Below are positions 1 to 12,050 of a stretch of 64,000 nt of DNA, piece after piece. A program made the position numbers and the translations under genes. Under the pieces are notes generated by a model. That model was not told the DNA's origin. It saw only the letters and a program-made list of their open reading frames with translations, and searched no databases. The first letter of the stretch is position 1. Each line of letters begins with the position of its first letter. Source of the DNA: Vagococcus elongatus (GTDB taxonomy: Bacteria > Bacillota > Bacilli > Lactobacillales > Vagococcaceae); the NCBI RefSeq assembly GCF_003987645.1, contig NZ_NGKA01000009.1, positions 1-64,000 on the forward strand, written 5' to 3'.

Positions 1-45
1 CGCCGCCAGCGTTCGTCCTGAGCCAGGATCAAACTCTCAATAAAA
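1..45 (-). rRNA. rrs: 16S ribosomal RNA, 5' end only
   Basis: The reverse complement of the first 40 bases reads as the conserved 16S start (GAGTTTGATCCTGGCTCAG, then GACGAACGCTGGCGGCG). Only the first 45 or so nucleotides lie in the window and the rest of the operon continues off the left edge. Transcription runs away from the origin, co-directional with the left replichore. The exact mature 5' end is approximate. Confidence 0.97.
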
Positions 46-235
46 GTATGATAACATCTTGCGATGTTTAGCTCATTAAATATTTTGCTAGCGAATTGAC
101 TTCACTAAATTTAGTTTGGTTTTACTACAAGTAAAACCCCCTACACATTTGGTTCGTCTTATTCATTGTTCAGTTTTCAAAGGTCTACATGACAACCTGA
201 CAGGCTGTCTGTTGTCTTTTTGCGACAACTTCTAA

Positions 236-264
236 ATATTATCATTATTAGTTGAGTATGTCAA
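236..264 (-). promoter_or_regulatory. rRNA operon promoter, proximal (P2-like)
   Basis: On the minus strand a -35 TTGACA (259-264) and a -10 TAATAT (236-241) are separated by exactly 17 bp. They lie about 200 bp upstream of the 16S 5' end, in an AT-rich stretch with no gene. This is the expected layout of a strong rRNA promoter. Confidence 0.8.
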
Positions 265-335
265 CTAATTTTTCTAACTTTTTTTAAAAGTTTTTTTCGC
301 ACAACTTTTCTGCCTTTCATTTAGACAGCTTCTGA

Positions 336-365
336 ATTATAGCCCATATAGAAATAAAAAGTCAA
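336..365 (-). promoter_or_regulatory. rRNA operon promoter, distal (P1-like)
   Basis: On the minus strand TTGACT (360-365) and a perfect TATAAT (336-341) are separated by 18 bp. This sits about 100 bp upstream of the proximal promoter, giving a tandem arrangement. The interval 46-413 contains these promoters and the 16S leader; I see no protein gene in it. Confidence 0.75.
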
Positions 366-413
366 CAGTTAAATCTGATTTTTATTAATAATCTGTATTT
401 TCTTTTATTTTCT

Positions 414-1022
414 TTAATGAATATTGAAATCAAGCACTTCTATTTCCTTTTGAAACACTTTAATGGTGGAGATACTTGCATTTTCAACTATGCCGCCTTT
501 ACGCAAGTTTTCTAGCGGGACTCCGGCTAGCGAACGGACCAAAGTTGTAATGGTAATCCCATGAGAGGTCACTAAAAGATTTTCTGCCCCTGAATTTTCT
601 TCTATAATATTAAACAATGCTTTTTCAGCTCGCTCAATAAGTTCTGGATAGCTTTCTCCTCCGTGCGCGGCTGGATTATATAGTTGGGGAGAGGTTCTCA
701 AATGCACGAATTCTTTTTCTTCTTTTATTTTTTCAACGTAACGGCCTTCCCATGTGCCAAAATACAGCTCTCTAAAACCTTTCTCCGGAACAGGTACTAA
801 TTCATTTCGCTTGTTTTCATCTATAATATATTTCGCAGTGTCCATTGCTCGTTGCAAATCACTGGAATACACTCGATCAAAAACAGTATCTTTCAGCATG
901 ATGCCAGCTGTCCGTGCTTGTTGAATGCCTTTTTCTGTCAAAGGGGAGTCAACTTTTCCGCCTTGCATTCTTCCTATGTAGTTGTACTCCGTCTGTCCAT
1001 GTCTGACAAAATAAATTTTCAT
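414..1022 (-). CDS. Histidine phosphatase family protein (phosphoglycerate mutase-like)
   Basis: The product is about 202 residues. It opens with the RHG catalytic signature (YFVRHGQTEYN), which carries the phospho-accepting histidine, and has the second conserved histidine in TSHGITI near residue 155. This places it in the cofactor-dependent PGM/acid phosphatase (His_Phos_1) family. The substrate cannot be told from sequence; many small homologues are broad phosphatases rather than glycolytic mutases. Two adjacent ATGs exist. The second (1022) is better spaced from the GAGGGG ribosome site. It is a single gene, divergent from the two-component system to its right. Confidence 0.85.
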   Translation of the reverse strand: MKIYFVRHGQTEYNYIGRMQGGKVDSPLTEKGIQQARTAGIMLKDTVFDRVYSSDLQRAMDTAKYIIDENKRNELVPVPEKGFRELYFGTWEGRYVEKIKEEKEFVHLRTSPQLYNPAAHGGESYPELIERAEKALFNIIEENSGAENLLVTSHGITITTLVRSLAGVPLENLRKGGIVENASISTIKVFQKEIEVLDFNIH

Positions 1023-1193
1023 CATTAACCCCTCTTTTCTTTTTCAAGCTCTGCGCTCTCTATACTATTATTACTCAAAAAAGGGATTTACTCAAACATT
1101 TTAAAATTTTCGTTTAATTGTCTCAAATTAATCTGATATTTTAACAAAATTTGTTACAATGATAGGAAGAAATCCAACGATGGAGGAAAAGTC

Positions 1194-1883
1194 ATGAAGA
1201 TATTAGTTGTAGATGATGATAAAGAAATTGTAGAGTTGCTGAGTATTTATATTAAAAATGAAGGCTATGATGTTGTGAAGGCCTACGATGGAAAAGAAGC
1301 GATGACAAAAGTCATTACCAATCCTGATATCGATTTGATGATTTTGGATATCATGATGCCAAAAATGGATGGTATGGCGGTTGTCAAAGAATTACGTAAG
1401 GAATCGCAAATCCCCATTATTATGTTGACGGCAAAAATAACCGATATGGATAAAATCCAAGGTTTGGTCGCCGGGGCAGATGATTATGTCACCAAGCCTT
1501 TCAACCCTCTTGAAGTGATGGCACGCATCAAATCTTTGTTGCGCAGGACTCATATGCAGATCACGACTGACACACCAGACATTTTGGAAATTGGTCCGCT
1601 AATCATTAAAAAAGATTCCCATGAGGTGATGACAGAAAGCGGCACCGAAATCCAATTAACTGCGTTAGAGTTTGGCATCCTACATCTTTTGGCCAGTCAC
1701 CCTAACCGGGTCTTTAGTGCCGAAGAAATTTTTGAACGGGTCTGGCAGCAGGAAAGTCTAGTGTCTGCTAAAACGGTGATGGTCCATGTCAGCCATTTAC
1801 GAGACAAAATCGAAACCGCAACTGGCGGAGAAAAAGTCATTGAAACGGTTTGGGGAGTGGGCTATAAAATAAATGAAAATTAA
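1194..1883 (+). CDS. Response regulator, OmpR/VanR family
   Basis: This 229-residue protein has an N-terminal receiver domain and a C-terminal winged-helix DNA-binding domain. The receiver shows the acidic pocket (DDD at 7-9), the phospho-acceptor Asp52 in LILDIMMP, Thr79 and Lys101 (VTKPF). The C-terminal half ends with the typical VWGVGYKI strand. The start follows GGAGG with good spacing. The stop overlaps the kinase start by 11 bp, so the two are translationally coupled. Downstream is a D,D-carboxypeptidase, so the likely target is cell-wall remodelling, as with VanRS/VanY and the DdcRS system of E. faecium. That target is inference. Confidence 0.9.
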   Translation: MKILVVDDDKEIVELLSIYIKNEGYDVVKAYDGKEAMTKVITNPDIDLMILDIMMPKMDGMAVVKELRKESQIPIIMLTAKITDMDKIQGLVAGADDYVTKPFNPLEVMARIKSLLRRTHMQITTDTPDILEIGPLIIKKDSHEVMTESGTEIQLTALEFGILHLLASHPNRVFSAEEIFERVWQQESLVSAKTVMVHVSHLRDKIETATGGEKVIETVWGVGYKINEN

Positions 1884-3039
1884 CAGGCAACCCACATCTA
1901 GGATTCGCTTGACCTCTAAGGAAAAAAGCGAACTCGTCCTTGAAGCGATCGTTACGATTATTTTACTGATCCTGCTGAACATTGCTATTTTAGCTGTCAG
2001 CCGTCTCGTTATCGACGGCAGTCAAGATTTGACGGATATCATCTACGGCTTCAAGGAAGTTTTATTTGAGAAGTTTCTCAACACTGCCGTCTATTCTTTG
2101 GGAAAAGTAGCCATGTTTTTTTTGATCATCATTGATATTTTCGTTTTGTTGTGGCGGCTGGTCCGGCGCTATCGTCAAATGCAGCTGCGCCATATCATCA
2201 CAGAACTGCATTATATCGCAGACGGTAATTATGATCACAGGATTCCCTTTAAATTAAAAGGAGATCTAGGCAAAGTGGTTTCTAGTGTTAACGGCTTAGT
2301 AAACAGTACCGTCAATGCCATGGAAGAGGAACGGAGAATCGAAAAATCGAAAGATGAATTGATTACCAATATCAGCCATGATATTAGGACACCGTTAACT
2401 TCTATTATCGGTTACTTAGGTTTGATTGAGGAAGGACGTTACAAATCAGAAGCCGAGTTGCTCCGTTACACGAATACTGCTTATTCAAAAGCGAAGCAGA
2501 TGAAAATATTAGTCGATGATTTATTTGAATATACTAAAGTCCGGCAAAAAAATACGCAGCTGAATATTATCACGTTTGATTTGCATCAATTGATGGAACA
2601 GCTGGTCATCGATTTTGAATTAGAAGCTGAGAAAAAAGACATGACGATTGATGTGATTTGTACACCTACCCCTTTCATTATGCAAGGGGACACAGAAAAG
2701 TTAGTCCGTGTTTTCAATAACTTAATCATTAACGCTTTTAAGTATGGCCGAGATGGGGATCAAATCATTCTTATGGCTGAAAAAATCGGGTCTGAAGCTG
2801 TGATCACCGTTAAAAATAACGGCTCGACTATTCCTCAGGAAGCTTTGAATCTGGTTTTTGAGCGTTTCTATCGGGTGGAATCCTCCCGTTCACAGGAAAC
2901 CGGCGGAACTGGTTTAGGTCTGGCCATTACTCAAAGCATAATTGTTTTACATGGCGGTTATATTTATGTAAAATCGGATGGAGGATGGACTTCTTTCGTT
3001 ATTCACTTGCCTATCGAAAGACCCGCTGATAATAGTTGA
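1873..3039 (+). CDS. Sensor histidine kinase, VanS-like
   Basis: The protein is 388 residues and membrane-bound. Transmembrane segments lie at about 25-45 and 75-95 with only some 30 residues between them, so there is no large extracellular sensor domain. A HAMP-like linker is followed by the H-box ISHDIRTPLTSIIGYLGL (His169), the N-box FNNLIINAFKYG (about 281-292) and the G-box GGTGLGLAI. It is a complete kinase by motif. The start codon lies inside the last codons of the response regulator. The small loop suggests sensing within the membrane or through a partner rather than direct binding of a large ligand (inference). Confidence 0.9.
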   Translation: MKINRQPTSRIRLTSKEKSELVLEAIVTIILLILLNIAILAVSRLVIDGSQDLTDIIYGFKEVLFEKFLNTAVYSLGKVAMFFLIIIDIFVLLWRLVRRYRQMQLRHIITELHYIADGNYDHRIPFKLKGDLGKVVSSVNGLVNSTVNAMEEERRIEKSKDELITNISHDIRTPLTSIIGYLGLIEEGRYKSEAELLRYTNTAYSKAKQMKILVDDLFEYTKVRQKNTQLNIITFDLHQLMEQLVIDFELEAEKKDMTIDVICTPTPFIMQGDTEKLVRVFNNLIINAFKYGRDGDQIILMAEKIGSEAVITVKNNGSTIPQEALNLVFERFYRVESSRSQETGGTGLGLAITQSIIVLHGGYIYVKSDGGWTSFVIHLPIERPADNS

Positions 3040-3055
3040 ACAGAAGGAGATTTTC

Positions 3056-4372
3056 ATGAAAAAACGTCACTCTGCCCAATCGATACTAACTTTTAGCTTA
3101 TTATTTCTTTTATTTTTTTTCATCCCCCAGCAGGCTGACGCTTCGGAAGGGGACGTTGAGTTTGCAGTAGACGTTTCCGCTGCTATCGCCATTGATGCCG
3201 ATACAGGAAAAATATTTTATGCGCAAAATGCCGAGGAAGCACTGCCTATTGCTTCTACTACAAAACTATTGACCATGTACTTGATTTTAGAGGCCATTGA
3301 TAATGGCAGTTTATCTTGGGATGAAGAAATCATTATTTCTAAACATTTAGAAGAATTAAGCCATAATATTAACTTATCCAATGTTTTTCTCTTTGAAAAC
3401 TACGCTTACTCAGTGAGAGATTTATTCATCGCCACTGAAAAAGTTTCTGCCAATGCGGCAGCCGTGGCCTTAGCAGAAAGAATAGCAGGCAGCGAACCAG
3501 CTTTTGTGGAGCTTATGCGAGCAAAACTGAATTCGTGGGGGATTAGAAGCGGCTATATTATCTCTGCTTCCGGTATCAACAACGATGACGCCCTAGGTCA
3601 AATTTTCCCAGGCAGTCAACCCGGGGAAGAAAACTTAATGTCTGCACGAGACCTTTCAATCGTTGCCTATCACTTAATAAAAGATTTTCCTGAAATTTTA
3701 GATTATACCTCTAAAAAATCAGAAATATTTGCAGCAGAGACTGAATTTGAAACCCTTTTGGTGGGCACCAATCAACTGCTGGAAGATCAAAAGTTTTATA
3801 AAGAAGGGGTCGACGGTCTAAAAACCGGCACCACCGAGCTGGCGGGGACTTGTTTTGTGGGTACTATAGCAAAAGAGGACCGGCGTGTGATTACTGTTGT
3901 TTTAAATGTGGAAACTTTTGAAGAAGATAGCGGGAAACGTTTCATTGAGACTGGCCGATTAATGGACCACGCCCTCAATGATTGGGAATATGCCTTAGTG
4001 TATCCTAAGAATTCTCCCATTCCTTCCCTTGATGACGTGATAGTGAAAAACAGCATCCAAGAAACAGCCTCTCTAAGGTTAAAGGACGATATTTTTATGT
4101 GGGTCAATAAAAAGCAGCCGGGTGATTTATCCCTCCGCTTTGAACCAGAGGCATCCGGTACTGACATCGACGGAAATTTACAAGCTCCGATTGCAAAAGA
4201 TGAATATATCGGAAATATCATCATCGAAAGCCCTAGTCATTCTATGGACACAGTTTTTTTTGCTGGCCAAACATTGACTGCTGCCGTTTATGCTGACCAA
4301 GACATCGAGGTGCTGCCTTGGTATCTTAAAGTTTGGCAGTCAATCCAAAACTTCTTCGACAATCTTTTTTGA
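3056..4372 (+). CDS. D-alanyl-D-alanine carboxypeptidase (low-molecular-weight PBP, DacA type)
   Basis: From ATG 3056, which follows AAGGAG, the product is 438 residues with an N-terminal signal peptide. All three serine-peptidase S11 motifs are present: SxxK (S67-TT-K70), SxN (S131-A-N133) and KTG (K256-T-G258). It should therefore trim the terminal D-Ala from peptidoglycan pentapeptides outside the membrane. The C-terminal PBP5-like domain ends in an amphipathic aromatic helix (WYLKVWQSIQNFF), the usual membrane anchor. It lies 16 bp after the kinase stop and is probably co-transcribed, which makes a regulated carboxypeptidase cassette. Trimming could influence beta-lactam or glycopeptide response; that is inference. 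Confidence 0.9.
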   Translation: MKKRHSAQSILTFSLLFLLFFFIPQQADASEGDVEFAVDVSAAIAIDADTGKIFYAQNAEEALPIASTTKLLTMYLILEAIDNGSLSWDEEIIISKHLEELSHNINLSNVFLFENYAYSVRDLFIATEKVSANAAAVALAERIAGSEPAFVELMRAKLNSWGIRSGYIISASGINNDDALGQIFPGSQPGEENLMSARDLSIVAYHLIKDFPEILDYTSKKSEIFAAETEFETLLVGTNQLLEDQKFYKEGVDGLKTGTTELAGTCFVGTIAKEDRRVITVVLNVETFEEDSGKRFIETGRLMDHALNDWEYALVYPKNSPIPSLDDVIVKNSIQETASLRLKDDIFMWVNKKQPGDLSLRFEPEASGTDIDGNLQAPIAKDEYIGNIIIESPSHSMDTVFFAGQTLTAAVYADQDIEVLPWYLKVWQSIQNFFDNLF

Positions 4373-4378
4373 TAGGAT

Positions 4379-4664
4379 TTGACAAGTTTCCGCCCCTTCG
4401 CTATACTTTAGACATTACAAATAGCAACCCTTTGCGAGAATAGTACTGTTTCGTTTTCTTCAAGAGAATTAGCGGCTGGTGAGAGCTAATAAGAAAACAG
4501 ACAAGAATCCGCCTCGCCAGAAAGAAAGTGAAGAAATAATTCACTTCGGTGTTGGCCGTTATCCAGCAATACAAGTGCAGTATTTTGATACTGAATTTGG
4601 GTGGTACCGCGAATAACTTTCAGTTCGTCCCAAGAGCCGTGGCTCTTAGGGCGAACTTTTTTAT
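4379..4664 (+). promoter_or_regulatory. serS promoter and serine T-box riboswitch
   Basis: A promoter with TTGACA (4379-4384) and TATACT (4402-4407), 17 bp apart, is followed by a T-box leader. Stem I closes with GCGAG (4434-4438) pairing CTCGC (4513-4517). A serine codon TCC (4508-4510) sits in the specifier-loop position. The invariant T-box sequence GGGTGGTACCGCG is at 4599-4611. A GC-rich intrinsic terminator (4622-4663, ending in a T run) follows. Uncharged tRNA-Ser should stabilise the antiterminator and allow serS transcription. The codon assignment is my reading of the fold. Confidence 0.92.
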
Positions 4665-4680
4665 TTTTCAAAAATTTTAA

Positions 4681-5967
<1,287 letters not shown>

Positions 5968-5970
5968 TAA

Positions 5971-6008
5971 AAAAAGGGGTCGAGAAGATAAAATCTGTCT
6001 CGACCTCT
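5971..6008 (-). terminator. Intrinsic terminator of ald
   Basis: An 11-bp stem (AGAGGTCGAGA with its complement) is followed on the minus strand by a run of seven T. It serves ald. On the plus strand it may also slow serS transcripts, but without a good T run. Confidence 0.8.
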
Positions 6009-6010
6009 TG

Positions 6011-7123
6011 TTATATCAATTCAGCTAAAGGCGTATAATTTCTGCCTTGATCTTCTGCCACTTCTTTAATCGTCAATATACCACTAATCATGTTCACACC
6101 CTTATAAATCGCTGGATTGTCCTTTGCTGCCTGAACCACTCCTTTATTTGCGATTTCCAAAGCATAAGGTAATGTGCTGTTCGTTAACGCCAATGTTGAC
6201 GTACGAGGCACCGCTCCGGGCATATTCGGCACAGCATAATGAATCACCCCGTGCCTCAAATAGGTTGGCTGGTCGTGGGAGCCTATTTTGTCAGTCGTCT
6301 CAAAAACCCCTCCCTGATCGATGGCTATATCGACTACCACCGAACCCGGCCGCATACTTTTAATCATCTCTTCCGTCACAAGTCTCGGCGCACGACGTCC
6401 GGGAACTAGCACTGCTCCAATGACCAAGTCGGATTCCGTCACCGCTTTTTGAATCGTATAAGGATTAGAAATCAAGGTCTGGATGCTGTTGCCGAAAATA
6501 TTTTCCAGTTCAGCTAAACGGGCAGGATTAATATCTAAAATCGTTACTCTCGCCCCTAATCCGATGGCTACTTTTGCAGCATTCAATCCGGAAACGCCAC
6601 CGCCGATGATTGCAACTTTTCCTCGCTCTACACCGGGCACTCCAGCCAGTAAAATACCTGAGCCGCCATTCGTCTTTTGCAGATATTGTGTCCCGATCTG
6701 AGTCGCCATTCTTCCGGCAACTTCTGACATAGGTGTCAAAAGAGGTAGACTGCCATTTCTTAATTGAACAGTCTCGTAGGCAATCGCGGTCACTTTTCTT
6801 GCCATTAATTCTTCTGTCAAGTCAGCAGCTGGTGCCAAATGCAAATAGGTGAATAAAATCAAATCTTTTCTTAAATAGTTGTATTCTCTTGCATCTGGTT
6901 CTTTGACTTTTATTACCATTTCAGATGCCCATATGTGCGGCACATCTTCGGTAACAGTCGCCCCAACTTGACGGTACTCTTCATCAGAAAAACCCGACTC
7001 CGTCCCTGCCTTGCTTTCAATCAGCACCTCATGTCCCGCTTCGATTAATGCCATTGCTCCTGCAGGTGTTATTGCCACCCGGTCTTCGTTATTTTTAACC
7101 TCTCTAGGCACACCTATTTTCAT
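6011..7123 (-). CDS. ald: Alanine dehydrogenase
   Basis: The enzyme interconverts L-alanine and pyruvate plus ammonia with NAD(H). The product is 370 residues, starting [17 protein letters not shown] at 7123, where AAGGAAG provides the ribosome site; an upstream in-frame ATG lacks one. The N-terminal half carries the AlaDh/PNT substrate domain. The Rossmann motif is at [22 protein letters not shown], and [16 protein letters not shown] is a family hallmark. It is monocistronic, between its own terminator and the guaB terminator. It may supply or drain alanine for cell-wall synthesis. Confidence 0.96.
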   Translation of the reverse strand: MKIGVPREVKNNEDRVAITPAGAMALIEAGHEVLIESKAGTESGFSDEEYRQVGATVTEDVPHIWASEMVIKVKEPDAREYNYLRKDLILFTYLHLAPAADLTEELMARKVTAIAYETVQLRNGSLPLLTPMSEVAGRMATQIGTQYLQKTNGGSGILLAGVPGVERGKVAIIGGGVSGLNAAKVAIGLGARVTILDINPARLAELENIFGNSIQTLISNPYTIQKAVTESDLVIGAVLVPGRRAPRLVTEEMIKSMRPGSVVVDIAIDQGGVFETTDKIGSHDQPTYLRHGVIHYAVPNMPGAVPRTSTLALTNSTLPYALEIANKGVVQAAKDNPAIYKGVNMISGILTIKEVAEDQGRNYTPLAELI

Positions 7124-7231
7124 ATTTTTTGCTTCCTTTCTAAAAAAATCCACAGCTTACCTTATAGTTATACTACAAATCGTGCCTCATGACTATCCTT
7201 CAACGCAAATTTTTCTCATCATTTTTTCATT

Positions 7232-7270
7232 AAAAAACCCCCGAAAGTCGATAAACGACTCCCGAGGGTT
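7232..7270 (-). terminator. Intrinsic terminator of guaB
   Basis: The stem AACCCTCGGGAGTCG pairs across a short loop with CGACTTTCGGGGGTT. A run of T follows on the minus strand, 13 bp after the guaB stop. Confidence 0.88.
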
Positions 7271-7282
7271 TGTTAAAATTGA

Positions 7283-8878
<1,596 letters not shown>

Positions 8879-8964
8879 TTAAACATTCTCTTTTCATTAT
8901 TTGTCGATGTTACACAATATCCGCTGTAAATTCATGATGACTAATAAGTGTCTTGTTAGTAAAT

Positions 8965-8997
8965 AAAAAAGACACTAGCTTAGTAAAAGTTAGTGTC
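8965..8997 (-). terminator. Intrinsic terminator of the DUF1129 gene
   Basis: A GACACTA/TAGTGTC stem is followed by a T run on the minus strand, just after the stop at 9005. Confidence 0.8.
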
Positions 8998-9004
8998 AAA
9001 ATAA

Positions 9005-9694
9005 TCACCGTGTAAACATACTGCCGGTAATATTGTATTTTTTTCTGATGTACCAACGTATCAGAAAAGCTCCGCCCCCGATAATCACGTAGAAAACCGG
9101 ATCAAGAATTGGGTTGACTTGTAAAGGTATAAAGATTGTTCCCATAAAGACAACCATCCAACCCAAAATAATTCCTGCCATCAAAAACATAGACTTTAAC
9201 ATCCCTGGTTTTTTGGCGTTGGCATCAGCCGTGCCATTGGAAAGATAGACATACTTGCCAATGAAATAAAAAGCGGCTCCGCCGGTAAAAGACCCGATAA
9301 GCAATGTCAATATACCGTACTGCTGAGCACTGCTTGTCTTACTGATCAGAGGCATCACACCTGAAATCAACCCGAGAAAACCTAATAACATCAAGGAGTT
9401 ATCCAACCATAATTCTGTAAATTCCATTTTTTTGGTAGGTTCAGGGGCTGCCAAAATATACTCTGTTCTTTCCGAGACTGTTCCAAATAGCTGTCTAGCT
9501 GTTTGACCCGTTTTTTGTCCTTCTACCAATAAGGGCAGCATCTCAGACAAAGCAAACACTTTTTTCTCTTCTGTTAAACTTGCTAAATCAAGTGCTTTTT
9601 TCAAATCAAAAATATACTGTTGATTTCTTTTTGTCAGCTGTTCTTCCAATTCTCGATTTTTTTTCACAAGTTCTCTTAATTCTTGTGTTTCCAA
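9005..9694 (-). CDS. DUF1129 family membrane protein
   Basis: The protein is 229 residues and its function is unknown. The N-terminal 60 residues are charged and probably helical. A soluble stretch of about 40 residues follows, then four hydrophobic segments from about 115 to 215 (LMLLGFLGLISGVMPLI, YGILTLLIGSFTGGAAFYFIG, MFLMAGIILGWMVVFMGTIF, PVFYVIIGGGAFLIRWYI). This layout fits the DUF1129 family of lactobacilli and enterococci. It starts at TTG (9694), seven bases after GGAGGG. It lies downstream of ychF in the same direction and could be read from it. Confidence 0.75.
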   Translation of the reverse strand: METQELRELVKKNRELEEQLTKRNQQYIFDLKKALDLASLTEEKKVFALSEMLPLLVEGQKTGQTARQLFGTVSERTEYILAAPEPTKKMEFTELWLDNSLMLLGFLGLISGVMPLISKTSSAQQYGILTLLIGSFTGGAAFYFIGKYVYLSNGTADANAKKPGMLKSMFLMAGIILGWMVVFMGTIFIPLQVNPILDPVFYVIIGGGAFLIRWYIRKKYNITGSMFTR

Positions 9695-9743
9695 AGAAAT
9701 CCCTCCACAAATGACAGACTTGTATTTTCATACGATAAAACTA

Positions 9744-10844
9744 TTATACATTAAATCTAAACAACATGACATCACCATCTTGAACGATGTATTCTTTGCC
9801 TTCCAATCGCACGCGTCCGGCTTCTTTTGCTGCCAACATGCTGCCATAATTTTTTAAATCTTCAAAAGACACTGTCTCAGCACGGATAAAACCTTTTTCA
9901 AAATCTGTATGAATGATTCCGGCAGCTTGAGGGGCCTTCATGCCTTTTTTAAAGGTCCACGCCCGGACTTCTTGTTCTCCTGCTGTAAAATACGTTGCAT
10001 ACCCTAATAAGTCATAGGAAGCACGAATCAGCTGATCTAAACCAGATTCCTCAATCCCCAAAGCTTCTAAAAATTCTTCGCGGTCTTCCGCATCTAGTTC
10101 AGCAATTTCTTCTTCGGCACTGGCACAGACGATGATTACTTTTGCCTTTTCCTTTGCTGCAATTTCTTTAACGACTTGTACGTGGTGATTGCCTTCTGGG
10201 TCGGATACATCTTCTTCCGCCACATTTGCCACGTATAAAACAGGCTTGGTAGTAAGTAAAAACATACCCTTGACAATAGGTGCTTCGTCATCTGACCATT
10301 CCAGCGAACGGACAGGCTGACCAGCTTCCAATGCAGGTTTGATTTTTTCTAAAACAGCTAATTCAGCAACTGCGTCCTTGTCTTTAGTTTTTGCGACTTT
10401 TGCCACACGGTTGTAGCGTTTTTCCACTGATTCCAAATCTGTCAGCACGAGTTCTAAATCAATGGTCTCTATGTCTGATTTAGGATTGACTTCACCGTCG
10501 ACATGAGTGATGTTCTCGTCATCAAAACAACGCACCACATGACAAATGGCGTCGACTTGACGGATATGGCTTAAAAACTGATTGCCTAGCCCTTCGCCCT
10601 TGCTTGCACCTTTGACAATTCCCGCAATATCAGTAAATTCAAACGTTGCCGGGACCGTTTTTTTAGGCTTGACTAGTTTAGTCAGCTCTTCCAAACGATT
10701 ATCGGGAACTTCCACCATTCCTACATTTGGGTCGATAGTCGCAAAGGGATAATTGGCAGCTTCCACCCCTGCTTTCGTTATTGCATTAAAAAGAGTCGAC
10801 TTCCCAACATTTGGCAAACCAACTATTCCAGCAGTTAATGACAT
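9744..10844 (-). CDS. ychF: Redox-regulated ribosome-binding ATPase YchF (Obg family)
   Basis: This universally conserved P-loop protein of 366 residues associates with ribosomes and prefers ATP over GTP. The P-loop [14 protein letters not shown] lies at about residue 8, and switch-region residues are in [11 protein letters not shown]. The C-terminal TGS-like domain ends with [16 protein letters not shown], as is typical of the family. The gene follows DUF951 and parB in the usual Firmicutes order. Confidence 0.96.
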   Translation of the reverse strand: MSLTAGIVGLPNVGKSTLFNAITKAGVEAANYPFATIDPNVGMVEVPDNRLEELTKLVKPKKTVPATFEFTDIAGIVKGASKGEGLGNQFLSHIRQVDAICHVVRCFDDENITHVDGEVNPKSDIETIDLELVLTDLESVEKRYNRVAKVAKTKDKDAVAELAVLEKIKPALEAGQPVRSLEWSDDEAPIVKGMFLLTTKPVLYVANVAEEDVSDPEGNHHVQVVKEIAAKEKAKVIIVCASAEEEIAELDAEDREEFLEALGIEESGLDQLIRASYDLLGYATYFTAGEQEVRAWTFKKGMKAPQAAGIIHTDFEKGFIRAETVSFEDLKNYGSMLAAKEAGRVRLEGKEYIVQDGDVMLFRFNV

Positions 10845-10949
10845 AAAACTTCACTCTTTCATCTTTAATTTGACAAGACAAAAGGAGAGTCACGGCTCTC
10901 CTTTGATCTTGCAGGTCCGATATCTTTAATTTTTCAAAACACTAACAGT

Positions 10950-11138
10950 CTATTGGTCTTCTTTTTTCACCAATACACGCTTCATTTTTTTTTCAAATTC
11001 TCGGCGAGGCATCATCACGATATGTCGGCATTTTTCACAGCGGATTTTGATATCCATGCCCATGCGGATGATTTCCCAGCTATTCGTCTGACACGCATGA
11101 GGCTTTTTCATTTCTACTATATCGCCTAAACCGTACAT
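10950..11138 (-). CDS. DUF951 family protein (YyzM-like)
   Basis: A small basic protein of 62 residues, starting MYGLGDIVEMKKPH at 11138 with GGGAGGT eight bases upstream. An earlier in-frame ATG overlaps the parB stop but lacks a ribosome site. Two cysteines in CEKCRH and one in HACQTN suggest possible metal binding or a zinc-ribbon-like fold. Function is unknown. The family lies between parB and ychF in many Firmicutes, as here, so it is real and probably co-transcribed. Confidence 0.85.
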   Translation of the reverse strand: MYGLGDIVEMKKPHACQTNSWEIIRMGMDIKIRCEKCRHIVMMPRREFEKKMKRVLVKKEDQ

Positions 11139-11156
11139 ACAGTTTACCTCCCTCAT

Positions 11157-12050
11157 TTATTCATCAAATGATATTTCTAGAATATCTAATATCCGCGTCA
11201 AGTCATCTTTAGATAAATATTCAATCTCGATTTTTCCTTTTCCGCCTTTTTCCTGAATATTGACTGACGTCCCGAATTTGTCCATCAGACGTTCTTCACT
11301 TTCAGAAATGTAGTAAGGTTTGACAACTTTTCTAGTAATCACTGTTTTAGTCTTGGGTTTGCCGTCATCATTGTTTAAATCATTGACCAGCTTCTCCAAT
11401 TGCCGCACAGTTAAATGCTCTGCGATGACTTTTTTTGCCACAGGAACGATTTGATTTTCATCTTTTAACCCCAAAAGTGTACGGGCGATGCCCATGGAAA
11501 TTTTTTCTTCCTGCAACAACGCTTTTACCGACTCAGGCAAAGAAAGCAGTCGAAGATAGTTGGCGATATAAGGCCGGCTTTTTCCAAGCTTTTCTGCCAG
11601 CTCAGACTGCGTCAAATCTAAATTAGTCATCAGCATATCATACGCTTCGGCTTCTTCCAAAGCATTTAAGTCTTCTCTTTGCAGGTTTTCCAACACTGCG
11701 ATCTGCATCATGGCGGCTTCATCAAATTCACGGATGATCGCCGGTATGGTTTCTTTATTTGCTATTTTTGATGCTCTGAATCGTCTCTCTCCAGCAATGA
11801 TTTCGTAACCCTTCACATCAGACTTGCGAACAATGATAGGCTGAAAAACTCCAGATTGTTCAATCGAGCTTGCCAACTCTTTCAAGCCTGCTTCATCAAA
11901 TGTTTTCCGCGGCTGATAAGGATTGGGACGCAACTCAGAGAGCTTGATTTCTACGATTTGCTCTTTTTGCACATCTACTTCTTCAAAATTAGAAAAGTCC
12001 TGAAATAAGGCATCGATCCCTCGACCTAAGCCTTTACTATTTTTACTCAT
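11157..12050 (-). CDS. parB: Chromosome-partitioning protein ParB (Spo0J)
   Basis: The protein binds parS sites, spreads with CTP and loads SMC near the origin. It is 297 residues. The N-terminal GLGRGIDALF segment is the conserved tail that stimulates ParA. The CTP-binding ParB/sulfiredoxin fold carries GERRFRA. An HTH follows (TQSELAEKLGKSRPYIANYLRLL), and the C-terminus dimerises. Its start overlaps the end of parA by 8 bp. Three candidate parS sites lie in this window, at about 37.6, 38.6 and 44.6 kb. Confidence 0.96.
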   Translation of the reverse strand: MSKNSKGLGRGIDALFQDFSNFEEVDVQKEQIVEIKLSELRPNPYQPRKTFDEAGLKELASSIEQSGVFQPIIVRKSDVKGYEIIAGERRFRASKIANKETIPAIIREFDEAAMMQIAVLENLQREDLNALEEAEAYDMLMTNLDLTQSELAEKLGKSRPYIANYLRLLSLPESVKALLQEEKISMGIARTLLGLKDENQIVPVAKKVIAEHLTVRQLEKLVNDLNNDDGKPKTKTVITRKVVKPYYISESEERLMDKFGTSVNIQEKGGKGKIEIEYLSKDDLTRILDILEISFDE

